Positions 7,997-14,388 of a stretch of DNA of 15,630 nucleotides are shown here, piece by piece. The notes under the pieces are model-generated. The model was given only the letters and a program-made list of their open reading frames with translations, was not told the DNA's origin and did not search any database. The position numbers and the translations under genes are program-made. The DNA lies in assembly GCA_035541995.1 (NCBI GenBank), contig DATKMG010000237.1, positions 1-15,630 on the forward strand, read 5' to 3'. How positions within the stretch are numbered: the first letter of the stretch is position 1; each line of letters starts with the position of its first letter. Source of the DNA: DATKMG01 sp035541995. GTDB lineage: Bacteria > Acidobacteriota > Terriglobia > Versatilivoradales > Versatilivoraceae.

Positions 7997-9490
7997 TCAT
8001 TCTCCCTGTCCTTGAATAAAGGTTAGAAGCTTATTCATAGCCAGCGTGTCTTGCTGACAATAAGCCTGCAGCGCGTCCTGCAGCTTCTTTCTTTCCCTTT
8101 TTGAAAGATCCCCCCGAACCATTTTTTCCCAGGCCAGGCTGGCCTGTCCACCATCGGAGATGGTCATTCCTTCATAGGTCATCTGGGGAATCAGAGCAGG
8201 GAGCACACTCTTGATTGAATAAGACCCCTGAAACTTTGGGTGATATAAATTTCCGCGGATCACCGGCAGTAAATCCCACAGTCGATCCCGGATGTTTTTG
8301 ATAAGGCCCTGATAATCGGGTAACCATCTTGCCAGATCGTCCAATCGGCCCGATTCGAAGCTCTTGTTGTACACAACGATGTGCCCTTTGTCCTTTAAAA
8401 CGCCCGTGAGCGATTTGATAAATGCCGGACGAGGGTCATGTTTCCCTTCGGCCAAGAACTGATGATGTTCAAGCCTCCCGCCTGGACGCTTTTGGATATG
8501 GACTGACCACTGGAAAGGGATGTGGTCATAAGGCCTCATTCCTGCATGCCGGGGGAGTGCAGGGTACCAGGTCTCGAAATCCATAAAATGGAGCGGGTAG
8601 ACCAATCCCTGCAGATCCTGATGGACCTGGTCGCTAATCCAGGTGGTTCCACTGAGAACACACTCGCGGGCCCGACACTGACGCTCAGAGAGAGGGAAAT
8701 CCGGCGGGATTCGTGAGATGTCATCAATGCCCATTTCCATCAGAGCTTCCAGATGCTCGCGACGAAGCCCGGGCAAACAGGCGACGTGATCCGGTGGCAG
8801 GGGTCGATTACAGTATTCGAAGAATTCACAGCTGAAGGGATCTTTGCACCTATCTCCCGGCTCGATTTCGGGAGGACTGTCCTCCTCCAAAGCTTTCCTT
8901 TGCATGGCAAGTAATGTTGGCAGGTCCTCGCTAAACCGGTTGATTTCAGGCGTGAGATCTACCTGAGTGAAGAGCCGGTCGAGATCATATTTTTGTCCAT
9001 CGTAAACGTAATCTCGATTGAGGTGCATCAAGCATGCCGAGCTGATCTTGATCCGGCAGTCTTCGAGAACCCGCTGTTGGATGGCCAAGTCGTACAGATG
9101 ATAGTCCTTAACCCTTGTCGTGGCCTTCACCTCAATCAACCTCCAGCGATTGCGCGACGACCGCTGGAGAACATCGACCCTGACCAGCACGTTTTCATGA
9201 AAGAAGGCAGCTTCGAATATCGCTGGAAGCGAATGGTCAGCCATCAATTTCTGAGTGATGGCCAGGGCTTTCTCAGTCTCCAGGTGACCGGCGTCAACCG
9301 GCTTTCCTGAGGGGAATGCCTTCTGCGCAAGCAGGCTCACTTCCTGCCCCTGCGTCAGGATGGCTTCGCTTGCCTCGTCCATCTTAGCTCGCAGTTCGGG
9401 CTGATAGACCTGGAGGTAGAGACGCTTTAGACATTGCATTCCCGCTATGAATTTCGATTTTGAGAGACTGATAGCCTTGGATTGGATCAT
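7997..9490 (-). CDS. DUF2779 protein: Cas4-like Fe-S nuclease fused to a DEDD exonuclease-like domain
   Basis: About 497 residues from ATG 9490, chosen because AGGGGAAAG precedes it and the family begins near LSKSKFIAGMQCLKRLYL; an in-frame TTG at 9523 and ATG at 9514 lie upstream. Residue numbers here count from 9523. The N-terminal half resembles Cas4/RecB-type PD-(D/E)XK nucleases: VRVDVL (D117), LIEVKATT (E131, K133) and YDLAIQQRVLED, with four cysteines placed for an Fe-S cluster (C31, then C226, C232 and C238). The C-terminal half is the DUF2779 domain, with an RNase H-like 3'-5' exonuclease pattern: FMDFETW (D315, E317), VVYNKSFESGRLDD (about 383-396) and AYCQQDTLAM (Y488, D492). All these residues are present, so it may be active on DNA or RNA. 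No cas genes or CRISPR repeats are nearby. The biological role of this family is not established. Confidence 0.88.
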   Translation of the reverse strand: MIQSKAISLSKSKFIAGMQCLKRLYLQVYQPELRAKMDEASEAILTQGQEVSLLAQKAFPSGKPVDAGHLETEKALAITQKLMADHSLPAIFEAAFFHENVLVRVDVLQRSSRNRWRLIEVKATTRVKDYHLYDLAIQQRVLEDCRIKISSACLMHLNRDYVYDGQKYDLDRLFTQVDLTPEINRFSEDLPTLLAMQRKALEEDSPPEIEPGDRCKDPFSCEFFEYCNRPLPPDHVACLPGLRREHLEALMEMGIDDISRIPPDFPLSERQCRARECVLSGTTWISDQVHQDLQGLVYPLHFMDFETWYPALPRHAGMRPYDHIPFQWSVHIQKRPGGRLEHHQFLAEGKHDPRPAFIKSLTGVLKDKGHIVVYNKSFESGRLDDLARWLPDYQGLIKNIRDRLWDLLPVIRGNLYHPKFQGSYSIKSVLPALIPQMTYEGMTISDGGQASLAWEKMVRGDLSKRERKKLQDALQAYCQQDTLAMNKLLTFIQGQGE

Positions 9491-9553
9491 AGAGTTCTTT
9501 CCCCTGAAGCTCATTGCACCCAATTCATCATAGCCTTTGTGATTGACCGGTTA

Positions 9554-9964
9554 CTATGAGGATTGCACTTCCATCCGCATGAATCGGGTGATCTCGCCGC
9601 CTCCCCCCATGCGCGCCAGCTTGAGACCCTGCGACAAGATCTCCTGAAGGAACCGGGCATTGTCCTTCGGCTCGACCTCACGCCCGTTTCCCATGATGTG
9701 CGGATCGCCGTGTGGAAAAACGACAATGTCCCCGGCAGAGAGCGAGACGCGGTGACCATCCTCGAAATTCGCGTATGCCCTCCCGTGCGTGAGTAAGTGA
9801 TAGATGATCACGTGCCTGGGCTCAGGCGACAGGTACGGCGCCACGAGACAGGAGGGTGGAGAGCGGAAGCTCCACGGCGCAGAAAACTCAGCATTGTAAA
9901 ACATGGCGCCATCGAGTTTCACCGTCTTGAGGATTGTCGACAAGACATCCATCCGCCTGCCCAT
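9554..9964 (-). pseudogene. AraC-family regulator, cupin half only (HTH missing)
   Basis: 136 residues matching the N-terminal cupin (Cupin_6-type) effector-binding half of AraC/XylS-family regulators: MDVLSTILKTVKLDGAMFYN, APWSFRSPPS, the IIYHLLTHGRAYA strand, DIVVFPHGDPHIMG, and the linker LKLARMGGGGEITRF. Complete members continue with CGFL-type residues and a two-helix-turn-helix DNA-binding domain, for a total of about 300 residues. Here the frame diverges after ITRF and stops eight residues later (MRMEVQSS), so the DNA-binding half is absent and no HTH is visible on either strand between 9490 and 9554. The translation start could be 9964 or 9952; the family usually begins at MDVLS (9952). 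It is divergent from the DUF4395 gene across a palindromic site. It is most likely a deletion remnant, but a functional stand-alone cupin cannot be excluded. Confidence 0.75.
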
Positions 9965-9988
9965 ACAATTGTCTGGATTCTGGCAAAG

Positions 9989-10007
9989 TGACCCAGACGC
10001 TGGGTCA
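9989..10007. promoter_or_regulatory. Perfect 8-bp inverted repeat, candidate operator
   Basis: TGACCCAG-ACG-CTGGGTCA is a perfect palindrome with a three-base spacer, placed in the divergent interval between the truncated AraC-like gene (start 9964) and the DUF4395 gene (start 10157). Its size and position suit a dimeric regulator. Half of the motif recurs as AAGTGAC at 9986-9992 and 10011-10017. The regulator that would bind it is not identified; the adjacent AraC-like protein has lost its DNA-binding domain. Confidence 0.45.
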
Positions 10008-10144
10008 AATAAGTGACATAGTAACGCAGCGCAGGCAAGAAAGCCAGACGCGCGCGTAAGTATGGCGCGCCGTCGCGGTGCATAGTGAGGCTCGTTGAAG
10101 CCTTCGGTGATGCAACAAACGCTCCAGATTACTTCGAGTGCACC

Positions 10145-10150
10145 AGGAGG
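10145..10150 (+). promoter_or_regulatory. Shine-Dalgarno AGGAGG for the DUF4395 gene
   Basis: A perfect AGGAGG lies six bases before ATG 10157. It decides the start against the upstream in-frame codon at 10085, which has no comparable site. Confidence 0.75.
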
Positions 10151-10156
10151 TTCACC

Positions 10157-10636
10157 ATGTCAGAAGTTACTGCAACAGTTCGCCAAAGAATCCAAGCGCA
10201 AGGCTTCTGTGGCCTGGATGATTCAACTTACGTGCTGGTCAATTACCCATTGCGCCTGTCTCCCGCCATCTGCATGGTATGGGCGGCCGTGGGAACGACA
10301 CCTGCCTCGCCGACGATTTTGTGGGTCTTGGCGCCTTTTGCAGCACTGGGTGCAATTCTGGCCGGGCACCCGTTTGATGTTCTCCACAACTATGGCCTGC
10401 GTCATCTACTCGGCACACCAGCACTGCCCCGTTACGGACTCCGGCGACGCTTCGCCTGTGCCCTGGCGACCGCCATGGTTATCGCAGCCGCATGGGGCTT
10501 CCAGGCAGGAATGGCGATGGTGGGATACATCGTCGGCTGGTCCCTTGTAGCCGCTGCCTTCGTGCAAGTGAGTCCGGGATTCTGCATACCCTCGTTCATT
10601 GTTCGCATATTCTTCGGCAAGGTGGGTTGTGAGTAA
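10157..10636 (+). CDS. DUF4395-type small integral membrane protein
   Basis: About 159 residues from ATG 10157. The protein has a short cytoplasmic-looking N-terminus (MSEVTATVRQRIQAQGFCGL), hydrophobic segments roughly at LSPAICMVWAAVG, TILWVLAPFAALGAILAG, FACALATAMVIAAAWGFQAG and MVGYIVGWSLVAAAFVQV, then a conserved-looking GFCIPSF near the C-terminus. The HPFDVLHNYGLRHLLGTPALPRYG loop and the FCIPS motif fit my recollection of DUF4395 proteins, membrane proteins of unknown function. It reads intact from ribosome binding site to stop. Upstream is a palindromic operator candidate and a divergent, broken AraC-type gene. There is no downstream partner in the same unit: a 283-bp gap with small GC-rich hairpins follows. 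Function is unknown. Confidence 0.72.
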   Translation: MSEVTATVRQRIQAQGFCGLDDSTYVLVNYPLRLSPAICMVWAAVGTTPASPTILWVLAPFAALGAILAGHPFDVLHNYGLRHLLGTPALPRYGLRRRFACALATAMVIAAAWGFQAGMAMVGYIVGWSLVAAAFVQVSPGFCIPSFIVRIFFGKVGCE

Positions 10637-10676
10637 CCTGATGATGGCTTAAGCTCCGCTTACACGCCTCGCAGCC

Positions 10677-10692
10677 CCGGGCGGTAGCCCGG
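10677..10692. repeat. Small GC-rich hairpin downstream of the DUF4395 gene
   Basis: CCGGGC (10677-10682) and GCCCGG (10687-10692) form a perfect 6-bp stem with a GGTA loop, 41 bases after the DUF4395 stop. No T-tract follows, so an intrinsic terminator is only a possibility. The rest of the 10637-10919 gap contains another small stem (CAGCG 10811-10815 with CGCTG 10821-10825) and no recognisable gene. Confidence 0.35.
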
Positions 10693-10919
10693 CACGAGTC
10701 GGAGCGGTCCTGTCCGGATACGCCGTCGGTCGGCTAGGGCTTCGGATGGACGTATTGTTTAATGATCGTCGAGGTGGATAGCAAAGAGGAAGCCCGCTAC
10801 GTGGTCCCGCCAGCGTTCCGCGCTGACGCAAAAATTACCTCACCTGATTGTCGGAAAGCTATATCGCGGGAGGGAGGCAGGCCCATTCGGCCAACATCGA
10901 CTTGAAAGGGGGATAAAAT

Positions 10920-11420
10920 ATGGAAGCCATCGTCCGGAGTTACTTGTTGGGACTAGGACTAGGCGAAGCAGCGTCGTTTGAGAACATGCAAGTTTTCCCG
11001 CTCTTCAGTACCACTAATGATGGGCCGCAGTATGCCCTGCTGAAAGAGGCCCTGGAAAAACAGGTGGTTATCATCACTGAAATACATGAGGGCGGGTCAG
11101 TACCCCAGTTGAAGGTGGTAAATCACTCGGAACAATTTGTTCTATTGTTGGACGGGGAGCAACTGATGGGTGCCGAGCAGAACCGGGTAATCAACACTTC
11201 CATCCTGCTAAAGGGAAAATCCCCGATATTAGGACCAAATCGCGGAGACACAGAGACGCAGAGACAGAATTGGACACAGATAAACACGGATGAACACTGT
11301 AATGCTCAGAATTCCGTTCGGGATTCTTCGATCAACCGCGATATGGCCTTCACAAAACTCTTGGCCTGCTCAACCAACGGCGGAACGGCTTTGGGATCAA
11401 ACTGGAAGAGGTCTTCATAA
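10920..11420 (+). pseudogene. ARPP-1-like (DUF6569-type) protein, C-terminally truncated
   Basis: The ORF of 166 residues starts after a strong site (AAGGGGG at 10906-10912). Only about the first 98 residues look like a real domain: FENMQVFPLF, GPQYALLKEALEKQVVIITEI, GGSVPQLKVVNHSEQFVLLLDGEQLMGAEQNR and VINTSILLKGKS. This resembles the ARPP-1 domain, found in proteins associated with ADP-ribosylglycohydrolase and phosphatase superfamilies. The part after about 11214 is translated repeat (NRGDTETQRQNWTQINTDEH) and then antisense HEPN sequence, so the C-terminal half of the domain, normally continuing past the strand after SILL, is missing. No remainder was recognised between 12022 and 12519. 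I read it as a gene interrupted by the repeat and TA cassette. The domain assignment is from memory and moderately sure; function is unknown. Confidence 0.62.
11237..11296. repeat. Partial copy of the NRGDAE-type repeat
   Basis: CGCGGAGACACAGAGACGCAGAGAC, followed by GGACACAGATAAACACGGATGAAC, matches the end and interior of the palindromic repeat at 4591-4756 (AACCGCGGAGACGCGGAGTCACAGAG on one side, GGACACGGATGACGCGGATGG on the other strand). Only about 60 bp are present and no closing inverted arm is visible. It ends about 10 bp before the HEPN stop codon and marks the point at which the ARPP-1-like reading frame stops making sense. Confidence 0.65.
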
Positions 11421-11710
11421 TCTGTTTCCTGGCGGGACTCAAAAAGGTCGTTGTAGCAGGCCGCCAATTCCTTCGAAACAGCACCTTGCTTGACAAAATG
11501 CTGGTTAAACAAGGCCCTAACCCCGGCATGCCTGGCCGACGAGAGACCCTTCGTTAGCAACAGAGCGTTCACGGCATAAAAGCACGCGTAATAAAGCCTG
11601 TTGATGCAAGTGTTCCAATGGGAATTAGCCGCCAACAGGCGAGCTTCCTCCAGGCTCTCCCGAGCCCGGCCCAGGCGATACTGAATGAGTTCCTGCTGTG
11701 GCTTGTTCAC
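11306..11710 (-). CDS. HEPN-domain protein, probable toxin of an MNT/HEPN pair
   Basis: 134 residues from GTG 11710. This start is preferred to ATG 11776 because AGGAAGGA (11719-11726) lies eight bases upstream and the GTG overlaps the preceding gene's stop as GTGA, the usual sign of translational coupling. The all-helical HEPN fold is recognisable in YRLGRARESLEEARLLAAN, the conserved INRLYYACFYAVNALLLTKG (about 36-55), ARHAGVRALFNQHFVKQG and FESRQETDYED (R93, Y98). This RxxxDY variant replaces the RX4-6H motif of ribonuclease HEPN toxins such as HepT, so RNase activity is uncertain. The partner is the minimal nucleotidyltransferase encoded just upstream; in related pairs the MNT protein inactivates the HEPN toxin by adding AMP to its active-site Tyr. 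The pair lies immediately after a dispersed repeat. Confidence 0.9.
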   Translation of the reverse strand: MNKPQQELIQYRLGRARESLEEARLLAANSHWNTCINRLYYACFYAVNALLLTKGLSSARHAGVRALFNQHFVKQGAVSKELAACYNDLFESRQETDYEDLFQFDPKAVPPLVEQAKSFVKAISRLIEESRTEF

Positions 11711-12021
11711 AAGCCGATTCCTTCCTGAGTGACATGCTGATGAAAAGGGGTCACCTTCATTATAGGCTGGTTCCATTCATCCCAGCTTCGAACAATGCAA
11801 CTGATTACTTCACCACAGGCCCATTCAATCTCATAGAGGCGATGCCGAATCTTTCGTTTCCGGGCCTCATCCACAGGTCCTTCGACCAGAACCAGGAGGT
11901 CCCAGTCAGATTCCGGCCCGGCTTGATTTCGTGCCCGAGAGCCATAAAGCCAGGTCTGGGCGGACGGTTCCAATTCAAGGATCGTCCTCTTAATGGCCTC
12001 AAGGAGTTCCTGTTCTGTCAA
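11707..12021 (-). CDS. Minimal nucleotidyltransferase (MNT) antitoxin
   Basis: A 104-residue protein with the nucleotidyltransferase signature LYGSRARNQAGPESDWDLLVLV (about 25-46): the GSR loop (27-29) and DxD (D39, D41) bind nucleotide and metal. The second half has the LYEIEWACGEVISCIVRSWDEW arrangement common in short MNT proteins that accompany HEPN toxins; the third catalytic acid, placed as VDV in larger enzymes, is not obvious here. The start is TTG at 12021, with GGAGG about 11 bases upstream, a little far. The stop overlaps the GTG start of the HEPN gene by four bases, so the two are one operon read from right to left. Its probable role is to neutralise the HEPN protein by modification or by binding. 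Nothing looks damaged. Confidence 0.9.
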   Translation of the reverse strand: MTEQELLEAIKRTILELEPSAQTWLYGSRARNQAGPESDWDLLVLVEGPVDEARKRKIRHRLYEIEWACGEVISCIVRSWDEWNQPIMKVTPFHQHVTQEGIGL

Positions 12022-12519
12022 GGCTTAAATTGCCTCCGTCATGAATTTCGCGTGTCGCAATGCGGCTTTCGCGCGGCTTGGCGTCGTTGAATGGGCTTCA
12101 GCGTTCATGGTTCCGGACAATTCGTCCCGCAGCGAACCCTTTCGAATTTTCCAGGGTATGGCGCTAATCTGCGCTGATGCGGGACCAATGCTAACCCTTA
12201 AATTTATCGCCTGTCAAACTTTGGCATGTCCTGGTCTGGCACACGGGGAAGAGGGCAACTGGTTTGCTTCCCAGACCCAGGGCGGCGGTCGCGGGTGACC
12301 ACCGTCACTCGCTCCCTGGCCCTGGGCTAAATTCTCCGGTGTCCGTCGCCAATAGTCCATTCGCTCCGGGATTGGTGCACTTGGAATCAGAGAATTACGG
12401 AAGGTGAAGTGCTGACAAGTCCACACCTGTCGGGAAGGATGCAGGTTCGGGTGCCTGCCGCAGCATCAGGCACGTATCCGAGCGAGCTCGAACAGCCTTG
12501 CATCTTCGAAGGGATGTCT
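12022..12519. other. 498-bp gap with no gene, containing a GC-rich stem
   Basis: No convincing coding sequence was found in either strand; the short open frames lack family likeness and ribosome binding sites. It contains a hairpin-like block: CCCAGGGC (12276-12283) pairs perfectly with GCCCTGGG (12319-12326), and GGTC (12287-12290) with GACC (12297-12300) inside it. GCGCTAATCTGCGCTGATGC (12161-12180) resembles, in reverse, the CGCAGATTAACGC part of the NRGDAE repeat and may be another degraded piece of it. The missing C-terminal parts of the ARPP-1-like gene and of the tyrosine recombinase were not seen here. Confidence 0.5.
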
Positions 12520-13431
12520 TCAGGCAGCCTGCTGCCAATCGTATCGATGATGCAAGCCACCGATGCGTGGGAGGGAAACCAAATGCGCGGATTGGCTCGG
12601 TTTGGATGAAACCGGTCGCATCGCCGGTGTGTCTTTCTTTAGAGAGTCGTGGATTCGGTCGGCGTGATAATAAGAGATGTAATCCCGGATTAGACGGCGC
12701 AAATGAATGTCACTGAGGACGATCAGATGATCGAGAAGTTCTCTACGACAGCTTTCGATCCAGCGTTCCGCGATTCCATTCTGCCATGGGCTTGCAGGGC
12801 TTATGCGCACGGGTTTCATGCCTTCCGTTGTCAGCATATCGGTCACCTCCTGGCCGAACTTGGCATCACCATCCAGGATCGCGTAGCGGTATGGACAGGA
12901 TTCCGGAAATGCTTCCCTCAGTTGCTGCACTATCCAGGGGCCGGTTGGATGTTCCGTGACATTGAAATGGAGGATCTTGCGTCGACCGTGTTCAATGACG
13001 AAGAAACAATACAAGACTCGGAAGGTGAGGGTCGGGACGGTGAAGAAGTCCATGGCCATGATGACCTCGCGGTGATTGCAAAGGAAAGCAGACCAGCGCT
13101 TGCGGGCGTCGTCGGGAAGGGACAGGCACCGGAGGTACCGCGAGACGGTGCGTTCAGAGACATCGAAGCCGAGTTTCAGAAGCTCCCCGTGAATTCTCGG
13201 AGCACCCCAGGAGGAATTTTCTTTAGCCATCTGTCGGATGAGAGTTCGAACCTCGCCATCGATTTTTGGCCTGCCAAGGGTCTTCGAGCGCGAGCGAAGG
13301 CGCCAGAACAACCGAAAGCCAGCCCGATGCCAGGCGATCACGGTTTCTGGTTTAACGATGACCAGAACACTGCTCCATTCTGGCCAAAGACGGCGGAGCA
13401 GAACCCAAAATATTCGATCCTGGATTCGCAA
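12520..13431 (-). CDS. DDE integrase-core transposase, missing its N-terminal head
   Basis: 303 residues from a TTG at 13431. The catalytic rve domain carries the DDE triad with the D(35)E spacing: D128 (MAMDFFTV), D187 (ILDGDAKFG) and E222 (NGIAERWIESCRRE). Before it lie an HTH-like section (GEVRTLIRQMAKENSSWGAPRIHGELLKLGFDVSERTVSRYLR) and RSRSKTLGRPK. The protein ends naturally in GGLHHRYDWQQAA. Relatives usually have about 40-50 more residues upstream (a LENLALRHQLAVLQR-type helix); here homology begins only about RPRLRIQDRIFWVLLRRLW, where the sequence abuts the tyrosine recombinase reading frame. No terminal inverted repeats were identified. The gene is therefore 5'-truncated, and activity is unlikely though the catalytic core is intact. 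It may also be the end of an insertion element with its left end lost. Confidence 0.78.
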   Translation of the reverse strand: MRIQDRIFWVLLRRLWPEWSSVLVIVKPETVIAWHRAGFRLFWRLRSRSKTLGRPKIDGEVRTLIRQMAKENSSWGAPRIHGELLKLGFDVSERTVSRYLRCLSLPDDARKRWSAFLCNHREVIMAMDFFTVPTLTFRVLYCFFVIEHGRRKILHFNVTEHPTGPWIVQQLREAFPESCPYRYAILDGDAKFGQEVTDMLTTEGMKPVRISPASPWQNGIAERWIESCRRELLDHLIVLSDIHLRRLIRDYISYYHADRIHDSLKKDTPAMRPVSSKPSQSAHLVSLPRIGGLHHRYDWQQAA

Positions 13432-14023
13432 CCGAGGGCGAGGGTGTCTGTGGTGTGTCGGTTTTGGGGCTTTTCAGTTTTGAAGCTGGGTTTTCATCGA
13501 TCCAGTGATTGTCTTGGCAGAACCTGAAAAATGCCCGCAGGCGTTCCAGTCTCTTGGCGCTAGTGTTGGCTGCAGTTGTCCAACCGTGGCGAAATTTTCG
13601 GGCTTGGTCGAAGTTGATCGTGCAGATATGTTGAATTCCCGCTCTCTTGCAGAAGAGCTTTAGCTCATCGAACAAAGGTCGGTATGTTCGGATCGTGGAT
13701 TCTTCCAGGTGGCGGTCCCCCATGTCGAGTAGGTATTCTTGGATTGCTTCATCAACTGTTGTCAGCCTTGAAGGATTACGTAACGAAATTGGTCCAGGCT
13801 CTTCATCCAAGGTTGAGGGGAGGGGAACATCATTATCGATATAGCCCTGTTTTTCCCAGCGGTCGACAATCTTCTGAGCCGCGTCTTTACAGGCGAGGTT
13901 TAGAGACTTGCGGATGGTAGCAGCACCGATAGAGCCTGATACCCAGATTGGGCATCCACAGCGCCATTCTCTGACGGATCCAAAGGGGCAACGTTTCGTA
14001 TGTCTGCGGTAAATCGTAAGCAT
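13352..14023 (-). pseudogene. Tyrosine recombinase, N-terminal part only
   Basis: From ATG 14023 (GGAGG five bases upstream) the protein shows the N-terminal architecture of acidobacterial-type site-specific recombinases: a Cys/His-rich head (IYRRHTKRCPFGSVREWRCGCPIWVSG), a linker IRKSLNLACKDAAQKIVDRWEKQG, and the SAM-like core-binding domain VDEAIQEYLLDM...STIRTYRPLFDELKLFCKRAG...RLERLRAFFRFCQDNHWIDENPASKLKSPK. Then, at about residue 195, it runs into PQTPSPSVANPG and stops, lacking the whole catalytic domain (no Arg-His-x-x-Arg...Tyr). The transposase fragment begins at the same place in another frame. The gene starts about 110 bp from the 3' end of tRNA-Ser, the usual site for an island integrase. 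It is a non-functional remnant unless rejoined elsewhere. Confidence 0.8.
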
Positions 14024-14071
14024 GACCGCCTCCGTTTTCAAGATTCGCGCATTCTAGCATGGAAAAGCCAA

Positions 14072-14088
14072 TGTACGTATCTTGTACG
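14072..14088. repeat. Direct repeat TGTACG x2 upstream of the recombinase
   Basis: TGTACG occurs at 14072-14077 and again at 14083-14088, 11 bases apart (about one helical turn), between the recombinase start and tRNA-Ser. It could be a protein-binding site such as an integrase arm site or operator; two hexamers are weak evidence. Confidence 0.3.
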
Positions 14089-14149
14089 CAGTGACCACTC
14101 GAAGCGTTAGAACATACTGTAAATGATTTATTGTAAATAGGTTAGTTGA

Positions 14150-14239
14150 TGGCGGAGAGAGTGGGATTCGAACCCACGTTAGAGTTTCCCCTAAACACGC
14201 TTTCCAAGCGTGCGCCTTCAGCCACTCGGCCATCTCTCC
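14150..14239 (-). tRNA. tRNA-Ser (anticodon GGA)
   Basis: A complete 90-nt tRNA including an encoded CCA. The acceptor GGAGAGA (5' end at 14239) pairs with TCTCTCC, followed by discriminator G and CCA (3' end 14150). The D-arm region GCCGAGTGGCTGAAGGC, anticodon stem CACGC/GCGTG with loop TTGGAAA (anticodon GGA, 14203-14205), a long variable arm (GTTTAGGGGAAACTCTAAC), typical of serine tRNAs, and the T-loop GGTTCGAATCC are all present. It decodes UCC/UCU. Its 3' end faces the truncated tyrosine recombinase, making it the likely attachment site of the island to the left. Confidence 0.97.
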
Positions 14240-14297
14240 AGCAGCGCCAAGACTCGAACGATAGTAAAGAAAAACCGGAGGGGAGTCCAGTGGAATT

Positions 14298-14316
14298 CAG
14301 GAGCAAGAACCTCCTG
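14298..14316. terminator. Stem-loop after the permease gene
   Basis: CAGGAG (14298-14303) and CTCCTG (14311-14316) form a perfect 6-bp stem with a 7-base loop, about 75 bp beyond the permease stop. In the minus-strand sense a GGTTTTTCTTT stretch lies further down (about 14267-14277), not immediately next to the stem. It is a possible but imperfect terminator. Confidence 0.3.
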
Positions 14317-14388
14317 CCGCACGGGTGGGGAACGTCAAACGCGCTCACGAACAGCAGTCCCTCAGGGCACCCTCCATCGAGCCGACTC

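Noticed and set aside
10637..10919. Possible small gene or IS end in the gap before the ARPP-1-like gene
   Set aside because: The 60-codon minus-strand frame has no family likeness; only small hairpins are visible, and I could not match the sequence to a known element.
11698..12090. 130-codon plus-strand open frame opposite the MNT gene
   Set aside because: The minus-strand MNT has GSR and DxD motifs and is coupled to HEPN; the antisense frame is an artefact.
12703..13527. 274-codon plus-strand open frame opposite the transposase
   Set aside because: It overlaps the DDE transposase whose catalytic motifs are clear; the plus-strand product has no recognisable domain and no good start site.
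14150..14175. Search for a second copy of the tRNA-Ser 3' end to mark the far end of the island
   Set aside because: No convincing repeat of the tRNA 3' end was seen by eye within the window; a computed search is needed before naming an attachment pair.
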